DNA of 37,619 nucleotides, from IMG/VR virus record IMGVR_UViG_3300044627_003481, positions 1 to 37,619 of that record; one strand, 5' to 3'. This DNA comes from a virus. The notes beneath the pieces were generated by a model. It was not told where the DNA came from. It saw nothing but the letters and a program-made list of their open reading frames with translations, and ran no database searches. The position numbers were made by a program, and so were the translations under genes. This document shows, one piece after another, positions 30,100 through 37,619 of the stretch (position 1 is its first letter; the number at the start of each line of letters is the position of its first letter).

Positions 30100-31275
30100 T
30101 TAACCTACACAGAATATCGCTGGTGGAGCGTCTCCGAACGCGGCGGCGTTATTAAACAATTGAGTTTCTAGCTTTTCTTTTTCAGTTAAACCTTGTTGCA
30201 TTAAGTCATTTGTAAAAACTTGCCCACCAAATAGATTTACATTACTAAATTTACCTCTTACCATTCCAACTGTTATTTTTGTAAGAGCTAAGGCATAGTG
30301 ATAAACCCACATTTCTTTAATAACATCACGTATTGGACGTTCTACATAACAATAAATAACTCCATAAAATCTTACGGAATCTGTTGGTTCTGGATATATT
30401 CTTAAAATTTGAGTTCTATCGTCAAATTCAAATGATCTTTTAGTTGCTAAAACTTTTTCACGAGTATCTAGCCATTGTTTTACTGTGTACCAACTAATTA
30501 AATCAAATCCGTAGTTACCCATTGCATAACTAAAATAAGTTTGCTGAGCAAGAGTTTGTTCAATAGTAAACAAAGTATTAATACCAGTAGATGCTCCTTC
30601 TTGGAAATCTGTAACAGCCATGACTTTTCTGTAATCCATAGCATCATAATCAAACATATTGTTATAGATAACAGTAGGTTGTTTTTCATCCACTATTCCT
30701 TTCATACTAATAGTCTGACTATAAGATGGTATAAAATATGTTGAAATAGGTATTACATTTAATGTAGGATCATTTGCAAATGCCGTGACCACTTTATTAT
30801 ATGTAGCGTAATCTAAAATAACATTTCTTTCTAGTCCATCTACAAATAATCCAGATAATTCAGAATTAATAGAAAAGAAAGCTTTATTAAGAGCAGAAGC
30901 AGAAATATAAAAAGTATCTTCGCTGTGTATATAAGGAGCAGTGTCTCTAGATTGTGTACGGTGTGTTACACGATTTGGTTCTGATATATTTTTATTGGCA
31001 AGCGTAAATAACTTATCAATAGGCAATCCTCTACCTTTTTCGTATAGAGAAGAATCTATTACTAGATATTCTTGGGTATATCCGGCATATTTGGTGAAAA
31101 ATTCACAAGCTTGTGAAATAGCATCGAACAATTGATCTTGACTAATTTCAACAGAAACTAATGGTGCACCAAGAGTTCTTACTATTCTTTGTGCCAACTT
31201 ATCAAAAGAATCCATTTTATTATTCAGATTGGTATTCTGAAAAGCCGAAACCGGCATTAAATTATCACAAGACAT
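30100..31275 (-). CDS. structural protein, neck/connector candidate
   Basis: A 391-residue protein. The N-terminal part (IVRTLGAPLVSVEISQDQLFDAISQACEFF, residues 31-60) has the pattern of phage connector and neck proteins: L-G-x-P-x-x-x-V-E, then D-x-L-x-x-A-I-x-x-A. The rest alternates strands and helices, with YYCY-type aromatic stretches near the C-terminus. It is transcribed after the portal gene. T4 has neck genes 13 and 14 upstream of gene 20, so a gp13-like role is plausible, but I cannot confirm it. It has its own late motif after the portal terminator. Confidence 0.6.
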   Translation of the reverse strand: MSCDNLMPVSAFQNTNLNNKMDSFDKLAQRIVRTLGAPLVSVEISQDQLFDAISQACEFFTKYAGYTQEYLVIDSSLYEKGRGLPIDKLFTLANKNISEPNRVTHRTQSRDTAPYIHSEDTFYISASALNKAFFSINSELSGLFVDGLERNVILDYATYNKVVTAFANDPTLNVIPISTYFIPSYSQTISMKGIVDEKQPTVIYNNMFDYDAMDYRKVMAVTDFQEGASTGINTLFTIEQTLAQQTYFSYAMGNYGFDLISWYTVKQWLDTREKVLATKRSFEFDDRTQILRIYPEPTDSVRFYGVIYCYVERPIRDVIKEMWVYHYALALTKITVGMVRGKFSNVNLFGGQVFTNDLMQQGLTEKEKLETQLFNNAAAFGDAPPAIFCVG

Positions 31276-31280
31276 ATAAT

Positions 31281-31286
31281 TATTTA
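31281..31286 (-). promoter_or_regulatory. TAAATA late-promoter-like motif for the gene starting at 31275
   Basis: GTTAAATA-ATTAT-ATG, 5-base spacer. It restarts transcription immediately after the portal terminator. Confidence 0.7.
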
Positions 31287-31288
31287 AC

Positions 31289-31322
31289 GAAAAAGCCTAT
31301 CATTGTTAAACGATAGGCTTTT
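31289..31322 (-). terminator. rho-independent terminator after the portal gene
   Basis: An 11-bp stem (AAAAGCCTATC at 31291-31301 with GATAGGCTTTT at 31312-31322) with a 10-base loop and a minus-strand T-run. It starts five bases after the portal stop. Confidence 0.85.
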
Positions 31323-31327
31323 CTATT

Positions 31328-34300
31328 TTATCCTTCTGCTGGTGGTGCTCCTTCTGCTGGTGGTGGAGCTTCTGCGCCAGCTTCTGGAGGTGGTGATTCT
31401 TCTCCTCCTTCTGGTGGAGGTGGTGCTCCGCCCATTCCTCCCATTCCGCCACCACCCATTCCTCCACCCATACCACCACTTGGTGGTGCTCCGCCTCCGG
31501 GTGCTCCGCCTCCGGGTGCTCCTCCTGCTTCTGCTTGTGCAGCTATGGCTTGTTTCCAATTTGGTCCCATATTTTCAATTTGAGTTAATTCCCAACGTAA
31601 TTCTTTATCTTTTCTTAGGAATTCGCGATTAGCTTTAATATCAATATCACTCCATCCTAAATATCTTTTCTGTGCAAAAGACGGAGAAATAGATTCATTT
31701 GATGCTAATGAACCAAAGTTTTGCACTTTAAGTTCTAACTTTTGACTTTCTCTCAATTCGTAGAAGTTAGTTGGAACATTAAATTCAATATGAATAGTTT
31801 CTTCTTTTAATTCATATTCTTTCCACATTCCTTTTAATTGTAAATGTGTAATAAATCCGTTCTTTAATCCACTTGCAAAAATATTTTGCAAACGAATAAT
31901 AAAACGAGCAAATTTTAATTCTTCACGAAGCATATCAGCACCATCACGAAATGCATCTTGTGGATCTAAACGAGTCGTAGGAACCTTTAGAGATTGATAA
32001 AGTTTCTTAACGAAGTACATCAAATCTGCTAATTCTCCAAGATTTGAATTTTTCGTAAATACCCCACAATCAAGGGCAAACGTATGATAACCATGATATC
32101 TTTCTTCATTATCAATCGTCAATGTACCTACTTGAATCTTGTTAGGAAGCTTCTCGACACTAACTAAACGATGGTTGAATAGTTCGCATTCTTTGCGGAA
32201 TTGCTTCCATGTTTTATATCCAAAGCTCTTAACCATCGGTGCAAAATGAGTATAAGAAATCTTAGTTCCACACCAATTTTTAATCTTTCTACCTTCATTT
32301 AACTTCAAGAAATGACCAAGAATTTCTGGAGTATTGTTAATAATATCACATAAGTCTTCCTTTGTTACTTCATGTGTAGTCTTTCCGCGTACTTGATCAA
32401 TTACAAATTTAAGAATCTTATCATCAAAAATAAAAGATTGTGTTTCTGTTAATTTTTTTGAAGCATTTACATAATTTTCATTTTTCAATAATTTTTCGTA
32501 AGATTTAGAAAAATGAATTTTTCTTTCTTCTTCAGACATTGCAGCAAACTTTGATTTAAGTCCTTTGCTTATCTTCGATCCATATTCTTTCTTAAATTCT
32601 GAATCTTTTAGCTTTTCTCCTAAAGCAATTGGACCTAATTTTCCATTTTCTCTTGAGATTTCTGCACGAACCGCTCTCTCTTCTGGTGATAAATTGGAAA
32701 AATATTCTTTAATTTCCTTACTTATTTTAGAACAGTGTTCAGTTTTTTCTTTTTCTGAAAAAGAAGACCACATATTTTTTGTGTTTTGTGATATTTTTTT
32801 ACAGTACTCTTCGTATTTTTCGTAATTATTTTCTTTGAGATATTTCAATCTTTCGACAGAAGCCATAGTTCCTATCATTGGTTCGAATTTTATATCTCTA
32901 TGTAAAATGATATGATCTTTGGCATTAATAAATGCTAAATTATCAGGAGCATTGTCGAAACGATTTAAATTTTTATGATGGATTACATCTTTCTTAGAAC
33001 TTAAATATTTTTCGGAATATGTCATTTCCTCATGTTCATTAACATTTTTGAAGAAATTAGCTACCATTCTATGGGTATATTCCCATGTTTTGGTATCATT
33101 TTGATATACCATTTCATATTCATTAGTATTCTTACTAATTTTTTCGTTCTTAGTGTAAAAAGGTATCATACTCTCGCCTATTTCTAGATCTTTTGCTTCT
33201 ACAAATCCTTTTCCTAAAATTGGGAATTTATGATCAGGTGTACAAATTAATTCTTTTCCATTATCAAAAGTAAGTTTATACACTTCAGCTTCTTCTTGTG
33301 TAACGCCAGCCCAAGTAACTAAACCGGGGGCTACGTGACCAGTTTTCGGATCTGTGCTATACACCCATACTTTCTTATCTTCTTTGATTTCTTGCTCAAT
33401 TTCGCTTATAGTTAAAGTTCTTCCGTCCAATAATGGAACTTTAGTATTCATAGCTAAACATGCTCCAGCCAACTGTGTTACGCTAGTTCCTTCAGATCCA
33501 GCACGTTTTGCAAACCAAAAGTTATCTAAAATAGATTGTGGCTTAAACTTTTGTACAATATTTCCTTGATCTGGATCATATGTTTTAGAAGACCAATAAT
33601 TCGTAATTAATTTACGAAGATACGCCTCTGCTTTTGGTGCTGGCATGTTACCAACATCCACATTAAACACTAAACGTTCTGGAGCACGAGCCAAACGATA
33701 AATGATAATCGAATCTTCAATCATCGACAATTGACGATAAGCTCTGCGAGCATTTTCTAAAAATGGCAAACGCATTGTTTTGCTTTCGTTCCATACGTCA
33801 GAATGTACATAAGTAATCTGATTTTTATCCATCGGAATGTAATCAATTCCAATTTGTTTTAATGGATTATTTGGATCGAATTTAGGTTTACGATACAAAT
33901 AACCCTTTACCATTACGTTTTGTACATTAGAAAATACAGGATCAATTAATTCAGTGGGAACTTGCACAACTCCCAAAACTCCTTCTTCTACATAATCTTT
34001 ATGGATAATATGTTCCCAATAGATTTCTCCTTCTACTAATAATTGACGAAAATAACTCCATCCTTTGTGCTCGAAGTCAAAATAATTAGTATACTTTAAA
34101 AATTCCTTTTCAATTGTTTCTTTTTGAAAATCAGAAAGATTAACGTTTCTGTATTTTATTTTCAGACAGCTACTAGTATGTGGATCTATATTGATAATTT
34201 CATCACAAATCTCATCTAATGCATTTGCAACTTCTGAGAAAGCTGCCATGATACGATAATCTTTAACACGAGCCAATTTATCTTTTTGGATATTGGCATA

Positions 34301-34549
34301 CATCACTTCACTGTATCGTTTATCCGAAGATACAGTTCCTACAGTTTCGTTGTTAAATTCAAAATTTTGCGAAATTGAATGACGAGAAAGAACCTCTGCT
34401 CTTTTCATTCCCGTATCTTCGAAATAACGATACTTCGGATTTAAATTCTGAACCATTTGAGTAGTATCAAAACCAGAATACGGAAGTTTAGATGAAATAT
34501 AATTCATCAACTCTTGTTTAAAGGACGTAGATCCATTAATTTCAGCCAT
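31328..34549 (-). CDS. 20: portal vertex protein (T4 gp20 family), interrupted by an intein
   Basis: A 1073-residue precursor. Residues 1-363 and 835-1073 join to a 602-residue portal, the ring at the packaging vertex. Family landmarks are SCLKIKYRNVNLSDFQK, IYRLARAPERLVFNVDVGNMP, and after splicing AGA-SNLGELADLMYFVKKLYQSL with LKVPTTRLDP. This last block corresponds to the LPGA-NLGE-YF-KLY-SL-VP region of gp20. The C-terminal 75 residues are low complexity, Gly then Pro/Glu/Ala-rich, and beyond the normal end of the T4 protein (524 residues). The start at 34549 is set by the 5-base late motif. Confidence 0.94.
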   Translation of the reverse strand: MAEINGSTSFKQELMNYISSKLPYSGFDTTQMVQNLNPKYRYFEDTGMKRAEVLSRHSISQNFEFNNETVGTVSSDKRYSEVMYANIQKDKLARVKDYRIMAAFSEVANALDEICDEIINIDPHTSSCLKIKYRNVNLSDFQKETIEKEFLKYTNYFDFEHKGWSYFRQLLVEGEIYWEHIIHKDYVEEGVLGVVQVPTELIDPVFSNVQNVMVKGYLYRKPKFDPNNPLKQIGIDYIPMDKNQITYVHSDVWNESKTMRLPFLENARRAYRQLSMIEDSIIIYRLARAPERLVFNVDVGNMPAPKAEAYLRKLITNYWSSKTYDPDQGNIVQKFKPQSILDNFWFAKRAGSEGTSVTQLAGACLAMNTKVPLLDGRTLTISEIEQEIKEDKKVWVYSTDPKTGHVAPGLVTWAGVTQEEAEVYKLTFDNGKELICTPDHKFPILGKGFVEAKDLEIGESMIPFYTKNEKISKNTNEYEMVYQNDTKTWEYTHRMVANFFKNVNEHEEMTYSEKYLSSKKDVIHHKNLNRFDNAPDNLAFINAKDHIILHRDIKFEPMIGTMASVERLKYLKENNYEKYEEYCKKISQNTKNMWSSFSEKEKTEHCSKISKEIKEYFSNLSPEERAVRAEISRENGKLGPIALGEKLKDSEFKKEYGSKISKGLKSKFAAMSEEERKIHFSKSYEKLLKNENYVNASKKLTETQSFIFDDKILKFVIDQVRGKTTHEVTKEDLCDIINNTPEILGHFLKLNEGRKIKNWCGTKISYTHFAPMVKSFGYKTWKQFRKECELFNHRLVSVEKLPNKIQVGTLTIDNEERYHGYHTFALDCGVFTKNSNLGELADLMYFVKKLYQSLKVPTTRLDPQDAFRDGADMLREELKFARFIIRLQNIFASGLKNGFITHLQLKGMWKEYELKEETIHIEFNVPTNFYELRESQKLELKVQNFGSLASNESISPSFAQKRYLGWSDIDIKANREFLRKDKELRWELTQIENMGPNWKQAIAAQAEAGGAPGGGAPGGGAPPSGGMGGGMGGGGMGGMGGAPPPPEGGEESPPPEAGAEAPPPAEGAPPAEG
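32048..33460 (-). mobile_element. intein with HNH domain in the portal protein
   Basis: 471 residues, from Cys364 (CLAMNTKVPLLDG) to Asn834, followed by Ser835. Block B is present (LICTPDHKFPILG, T-x-x-H type), and an HNH core lies mid-insert (VIHHKNLNRFDN, then NLAFINAKDH). The C-terminal splice motif is GVFTKN, so the penultimate residue is Lys where most inteins have His. The C-terminal strand block (YHGYHTFALDCGVF) is otherwise normal. Confidence 0.93.
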
Positions 34550-34554
34550 GATTC

Positions 34555-34560
34555 TATTTA
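34555..34560 (-). promoter_or_regulatory. TAAATA late-promoter-like motif for the portal gene
   Basis: GTAAATA-GAATC-ATG, 5-base spacer to ATG 34549. Confidence 0.7.
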
Positions 34561-34567
34561 CTCTGTA

Positions 34568-35692
34568 TTACGCTGAAATATAGTTCAAGAATGTATTTAT
34601 ACTATTTGTGTCTTTCCAACCGACTGAGTTAACAACAGCAATATTAAAATCTCCTTGAGCAGATAAAGGTGGTAATGTCAGATGAATAACATTCTCTCCC
34701 ATTATAGTGTAATAAGAACTTGGAATTAAATAACCACTCAACGGTGGATAATATTCAAACTCAAATGAAGTTAAAGTTTGATACATACTAGTTTGATTTG
34801 TGCTTATCAATATAGAAGTGGTATATTGAAGCATTTCTCCTAGTATATTAAATGATAGATTTTGATTTTTTGTTTTTATTACTTGAGAATCTCCTACTAA
34901 TTCTACTGGATAAGAACCATTGGAATTTAACAAATAAATATTTGTCAATAAAGGGGCAGCAGAAATAGATATAGTTTCTGATTGTGTATTTTCCGCAGCT
35001 AATTCATCAAACAAATCATATTGTAGTATAGATCTGTTTGTTAAATGAAAATTAGAATCTATAAAATAAATAGTTTTGAGAGGATCTTTAGCAGCAGCAG
35101 GAAACAACCAACCCTTAATAGTGAAATTAGTAGTGGATTGAAATCTTGGTTTGTCTGTTGATTGCAATTCTATCGGTTGTTCTACCTGAATAGAACCGCT
35201 CCATAATACTTCAGAACGTATTTCGGATAATTCAGGCAAACCAAATTCAAACGGAATTTTCCAAGAAATTATTAAGTAAGGATTAGAATACGGAACGAAA
35301 TTCGAAAGAATTTGATCCATGTCGCTTTGATAATTAGTTAATATAGTAACCGAAACCCCGACATTAATTGGTATCGGCATTGGTACTTTTGGTGTTGTGG
35401 TATTAACTCCACGAGAAGCCGTGTTGTAAAATCCTTCGATTTTATTGAAAACTCTATTTTCGTCTCTATCAATAGAAGTTATGTTAACAGCTATTACGGG
35501 AACTGTTATGTTTTGGGATTTGTTTATTATGTCTAAAAGAACCCGCTGAACTGGAGCATGAACATATCTTACCTTTATTTGTTCTTTTTCTACACGATTT
35601 TTATCGTATCTAGAAATAATAACATCGTCCATTGCTGCAACAAATTGCACCAGTAGATCGTGTATTTCAAAATAAAATCCTTTATTATACAT
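34568..35692 (-). CDS. tail-completion/sheath-stabiliser-like structural protein
   Basis: A 374-residue protein. It opens with FEIHDLLVQFVAAMDDVI, then VRYVHAPVQRVLLDI, then NITVPVIAVNITSIDRD and RVFNKIEGFY. This arrangement (a helix, a V-x-Y-x-x-P-x-x-R strand, then V-P-x-I-A) is what I recall from the gp14/gp15 tail-completion proteins of T4-like marine phages. The second half is beta-rich with an LSGYLIP-type region and an immunoglobulin-like finish. It lies just ahead of the portal gene. The specific gp15 name is a guess. Confidence 0.6.
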   Translation of the reverse strand: MYNKGFYFEIHDLLVQFVAAMDDVIISRYDKNRVEKEQIKVRYVHAPVQRVLLDIINKSQNITVPVIAVNITSIDRDENRVFNKIEGFYNTASRGVNTTTPKVPMPIPINVGVSVTILTNYQSDMDQILSNFVPYSNPYLIISWKIPFEFGLPELSEIRSEVLWSGSIQVEQPIELQSTDKPRFQSTTNFTIKGWLFPAAAKDPLKTIYFIDSNFHLTNRSILQYDLFDELAAENTQSETISISAAPLLTNIYLLNSNGSYPVELVGDSQVIKTKNQNLSFNILGEMLQYTTSILISTNQTSMYQTLTSFEFEYYPPLSGYLIPSSYYTIMGENVIHLTLPPLSAQGDFNIAVVNSVGWKDTNSINTFLNYISA

Positions 35693-35705
35693 TTCTTCTA
35701 TACAT

Positions 35706-35711
35706 TATTTA
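35706..35711 (-). promoter_or_regulatory. TAAATA motif upstream of the gene starting at 35692
   Basis: CTAAATA lies 13 bases from ATG 35692, farther than usual, so a short leader would be made. Confidence 0.4.
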
Positions 35712-35725
35712 GAAGAAATAATAAT

Positions 35726-37360
35726 TTAAACGAATCTTGAAATAAAATACTTGGGCAATTTCCTTACTGATCGTATAACCGCATCTGTGATTGTTCCATC
35801 TAAGATATAAGTGATACATTTATCATTTTTTGTTCTTACTCCTCTACCACAAGCTTGAATTAAATTATTCAACATTTTATTAACATACCAATCAGGATCT
35901 TCTTTGAAGAGTCTTTTAATTCGTTCGTCATTTAATGGCATGTATGCCGCTTTCAATAATATTTGAAATCTAGCCAGATCTTCTTTCAAATCTACTCCGA
36001 ATGCCATTGAAGGACTCACTAATATAGTAGGTTCTTTTGATTCAATATGCTGTTTAATAATAGCTTCGTTATTTTGCCCGTCTATTCTGAATAGAAATCT
36101 AGGATCATTTGTTCGGTCTTTTAAATACTGAGTAATTTCCATAGTATGAGTATGGATAATTCCTTTTTGGTGTTTATGCAGTTCACATATTTTTAAAGTA
36201 TTTTCGCATAACTTCGGAAGTTTTTCTTTTAAATTCTTAAAATTAATCTTTTCGCCTACTTTTACATAGATGGGAGCATTTTTAGGTTCAAATGCCGAAT
36301 CTACTTCAATATACTTATATTTCTTGATTCCTAATGTTTTAGCAAAATTAGCATGATCAATAATTGTCGCAGACATTAACAATACTTTGTCACCAAATCT
36401 AAAAATACTATCAGACAATCTTTCAACTCTGAGTGGCTTTAATGTTACACCTTCTAAGTTATGTTCAATTACATATTCACATTCTTCCCATGTATCTAAT
36501 GTTACTTTTATTTGAGAATGTAAATTACTAAAAAGTTTATACCTTTGAACATCAGAATCGATGAATGTACTCTTTTTCTTTTTGTTTAAAACTTTTTTAA
36601 GTTCTTCTACTTCGTTTCCTAAATTAATTTTAAGACTTTCCAACCAAATTCTAAACTTTTTGTAATTTTCTACTGGTACGTCTTGTGGTTTAAACCCTAG
36701 TCTTTTTAGGATTTTGTAATTTAAACTTCTACTAAAACGCTTTACCAATTCATCTTCTAGTTCCGAAGCTTCATCACAAACAATATATTCTCTTCTCTTT
36801 ACATGATCAGGAAGAGAAAGAAACATACTATAATTAAGAATTCCGAATTTGTTAATTAATGTATCTCTTCTATTATTATAATAATCACAACGAGAGTTTA
36901 AAATGCATCCTTCTTTTAATTTAGAATTAAAAAGACAAGGAGCTACTTCCACATCACAACTTGGATCAACTCTACAAATATAACTACTCTTTCCTTTCAA
37001 AGAAAATGCATCGTTAAAACTATTTGTGTATTGATCTTGTAATCCTTTTGTAATAGTCAGCGCAAAAGCTCCAAAAGAAGGTTCGTCTCTACATTCATCT
37101 GCTCTCAAATAATCTCCGTATTGATCTGCTCTGAAAGCATTATAAGATTCGATTAAATTTCTAAATTTATCGGTAGCATCTTTTGAGAAGTTTGCAAGTG
37201 TTTTTGATAAAAACGACTTACCACTTCCAGTGGGAGCACAACAAATTACAAATTTATATCCACTTTTAAAGGCGGAATCTATCTCTTCAATTAAGTGTGT
37301 TTGTTCTTCAGAAGGTTCGTATTTTCCACCTTCGTAAGGAAAGTAATCTAACAATACCAT
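35726..37360 (-). CDS. DinG/XPD-like superfamily 2 DNA helicase
   Basis: A 544-residue helicase from ATG 37360; a TTG one codon earlier is unlikely. Motif I is APTGSGKS (42-49), followed by a four-Cys cluster (YICRVDPSC, APCLF, EGCILNSRC) placed like the iron-sulphur domain of XPD/DinG. Motif II is CDEAS. Later motifs are LLMSATI, then ILVSPSMAFGVDL, and QACGRGVRTKND for motif VI. It should unwind DNA 5' to 3' during replication, repair or recombination. There is no late motif, so it is probably an early or middle gene. It is coupled to a partial gene upstream. Confidence 0.85.
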   Translation of the reverse strand: MVLLDYFPYEGGKYEPSEEQTHLIEEIDSAFKSGYKFVICCAPTGSGKSFLSKTLANFSKDATDKFRNLIESYNAFRADQYGDYLRADECRDEPSFGAFALTITKGLQDQYTNSFNDAFSLKGKSSYICRVDPSCDVEVAPCLFNSKLKEGCILNSRCDYYNNRRDTLINKFGILNYSMFLSLPDHVKRREYIVCDEASELEDELVKRFSRSLNYKILKRLGFKPQDVPVENYKKFRIWLESLKINLGNEVEELKKVLNKKKKSTFIDSDVQRYKLFSNLHSQIKVTLDTWEECEYVIEHNLEGVTLKPLRVERLSDSIFRFGDKVLLMSATIIDHANFAKTLGIKKYKYIEVDSAFEPKNAPIYVKVGEKINFKNLKEKLPKLCENTLKICELHKHQKGIIHTHTMEITQYLKDRTNDPRFLFRIDGQNNEAIIKQHIESKEPTILVSPSMAFGVDLKEDLARFQILLKAAYMPLNDERIKRLFKEDPDWYVNKMLNNLIQACGRGVRTKNDKCITYILDGTITDAVIRSVRKLPKYFISRFV

Positions 37361-37375
37361 CAAACCATACTACTC

Positions 37376-37619
37376 TCAAACAACCGAAAGATCAAGTGAA
37401 TTTTTCTCAAATAATAATACTTTGCTATTGTAGAATCTAGAAACTTGATTTTTATTTAATGATAATAATCTGTAATAAAGTTCTGAGTCATTTTTAGAAA
37501 TTGATTCTAACTTATAATCAAATGTCAAATAATTGTCAATTTTTTTAATATTAAATGGATACGGAAGTTCGTATTTTTTATTTTCCCCAATATTATTTTT
37601 TAAATTAAAAATTAAATAA
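37376..37619 (-). CDS. C-terminal part of an unknown gene (runs off the window)
   Basis: An open frame of at least 80 codons enters from the right edge on the minus strand and stops at TGA 37376-37378, 15 bases before the helicase ATG. It reads KKYELPYPFNIKKI and later SKVLLFEKNSLDLSVV. Composition is like neighbouring genes and the spacing suggests one operon with the helicase. The family is not recognised. Confidence 0.55.
   Translation of the reverse strand, partial: YLIFNLKNNIGENKKYELPYPFNIKKIDNYLTFDYKLESISKNDSELYYRLLSLNKNQVSRFYNSKVLLFEKNSLDLSVV

Noticed and set aside
31303-31632. Leucine-rich plus-strand frame and an Arg/Ser-rich minus-strand frame over the end of the portal gene
   Set aside because: Both are shadows of the GC-rich Gly/Pro repeat coding for the portal tail; composition is explained by that frame alone.
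1-37619. tRNA genes, expected in many T4-like phages
   Set aside because: I saw no cloverleaf-like run with a T-loop motif; intergenic gaps are too short to hold one except 19815-20099, which shows none.

Overview
This window comes from a large, AT-rich, tailed phage of the T4-like (Straboviridae-type) lineage. The call rests on a recognisable T4 head cluster on the minus strand: portal gp20, prohead protease gp21, scaffold gp22, major capsid gp23 and head-completion gp4. A gp5-like baseplate spike module and a class Ia ribonucleotide reductase, thyX and clpP set support it. Gene starts lack Shine-Dalgarno sequences, and one gene encodes a Tat-exported DUF1501 protein, a family abundant in Planctomycetes and Verrucomicrobia. 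The host is therefore probably in that part of the tree; this is inference.

Layout. Positions 1-13947 are mostly plus strand: a DUF1360-like membrane protein, the DUF1501 protein, two proteins with T4-like capsid-targeting N-termini, an HNH nuclease, nrdB-nrdA, small membrane proteins, a membrane-anchored PAS protein, a ClpP protease and thyX interrupted by an intein. Positions 13937-37619 are mostly minus strand. Reading from high to low coordinates they carry a partial gene, a DinG/XPD-type helicase, a tail-completion candidate, the portal (with intein), a neck candidate, a GIY-YIG nuclease, a spanin-like lipoprotein, a repeat-rich cargo candidate, gp4, gp21, a lysine-rich core protein, gp22, gp23, two free-standing nucleases, a structural protein with its own terminator, and the split gp5-like spike.

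Two themes tie the window together. First, 18 starts (ATG or GTG, both strands) are preceded by TAAATA with exactly five bases between the motif and the start codon. This is the T4 late-promoter core at the distance that would place transcription start on the first base of the start codon, so these late genes are probably expressed as leaderless mRNAs. Nucleotide-metabolism genes and the helicase lack it. Second, at least six otherwise unrelated proteins begin with a short amphipathic segment ending in a prohead-protease-type site (hydrophobic-x-Glu, then Ala or Ser). This resembles the capsid-targeting sequence of T4 internal proteins and suggests a set of cargo proteins packaged in the head and perhaps injected with the DNA.

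Selfish elements are dense: two HNH-bearing inteins plus four free-standing homing-type nucleases. One nuclease appears to have captured the promoter and first codons of nrdB. Three rho-independent terminators follow the minus-strand genes for portal, major capsid and a 213-residue structural protein. I saw no tRNA, rRNA or CRISPR array.
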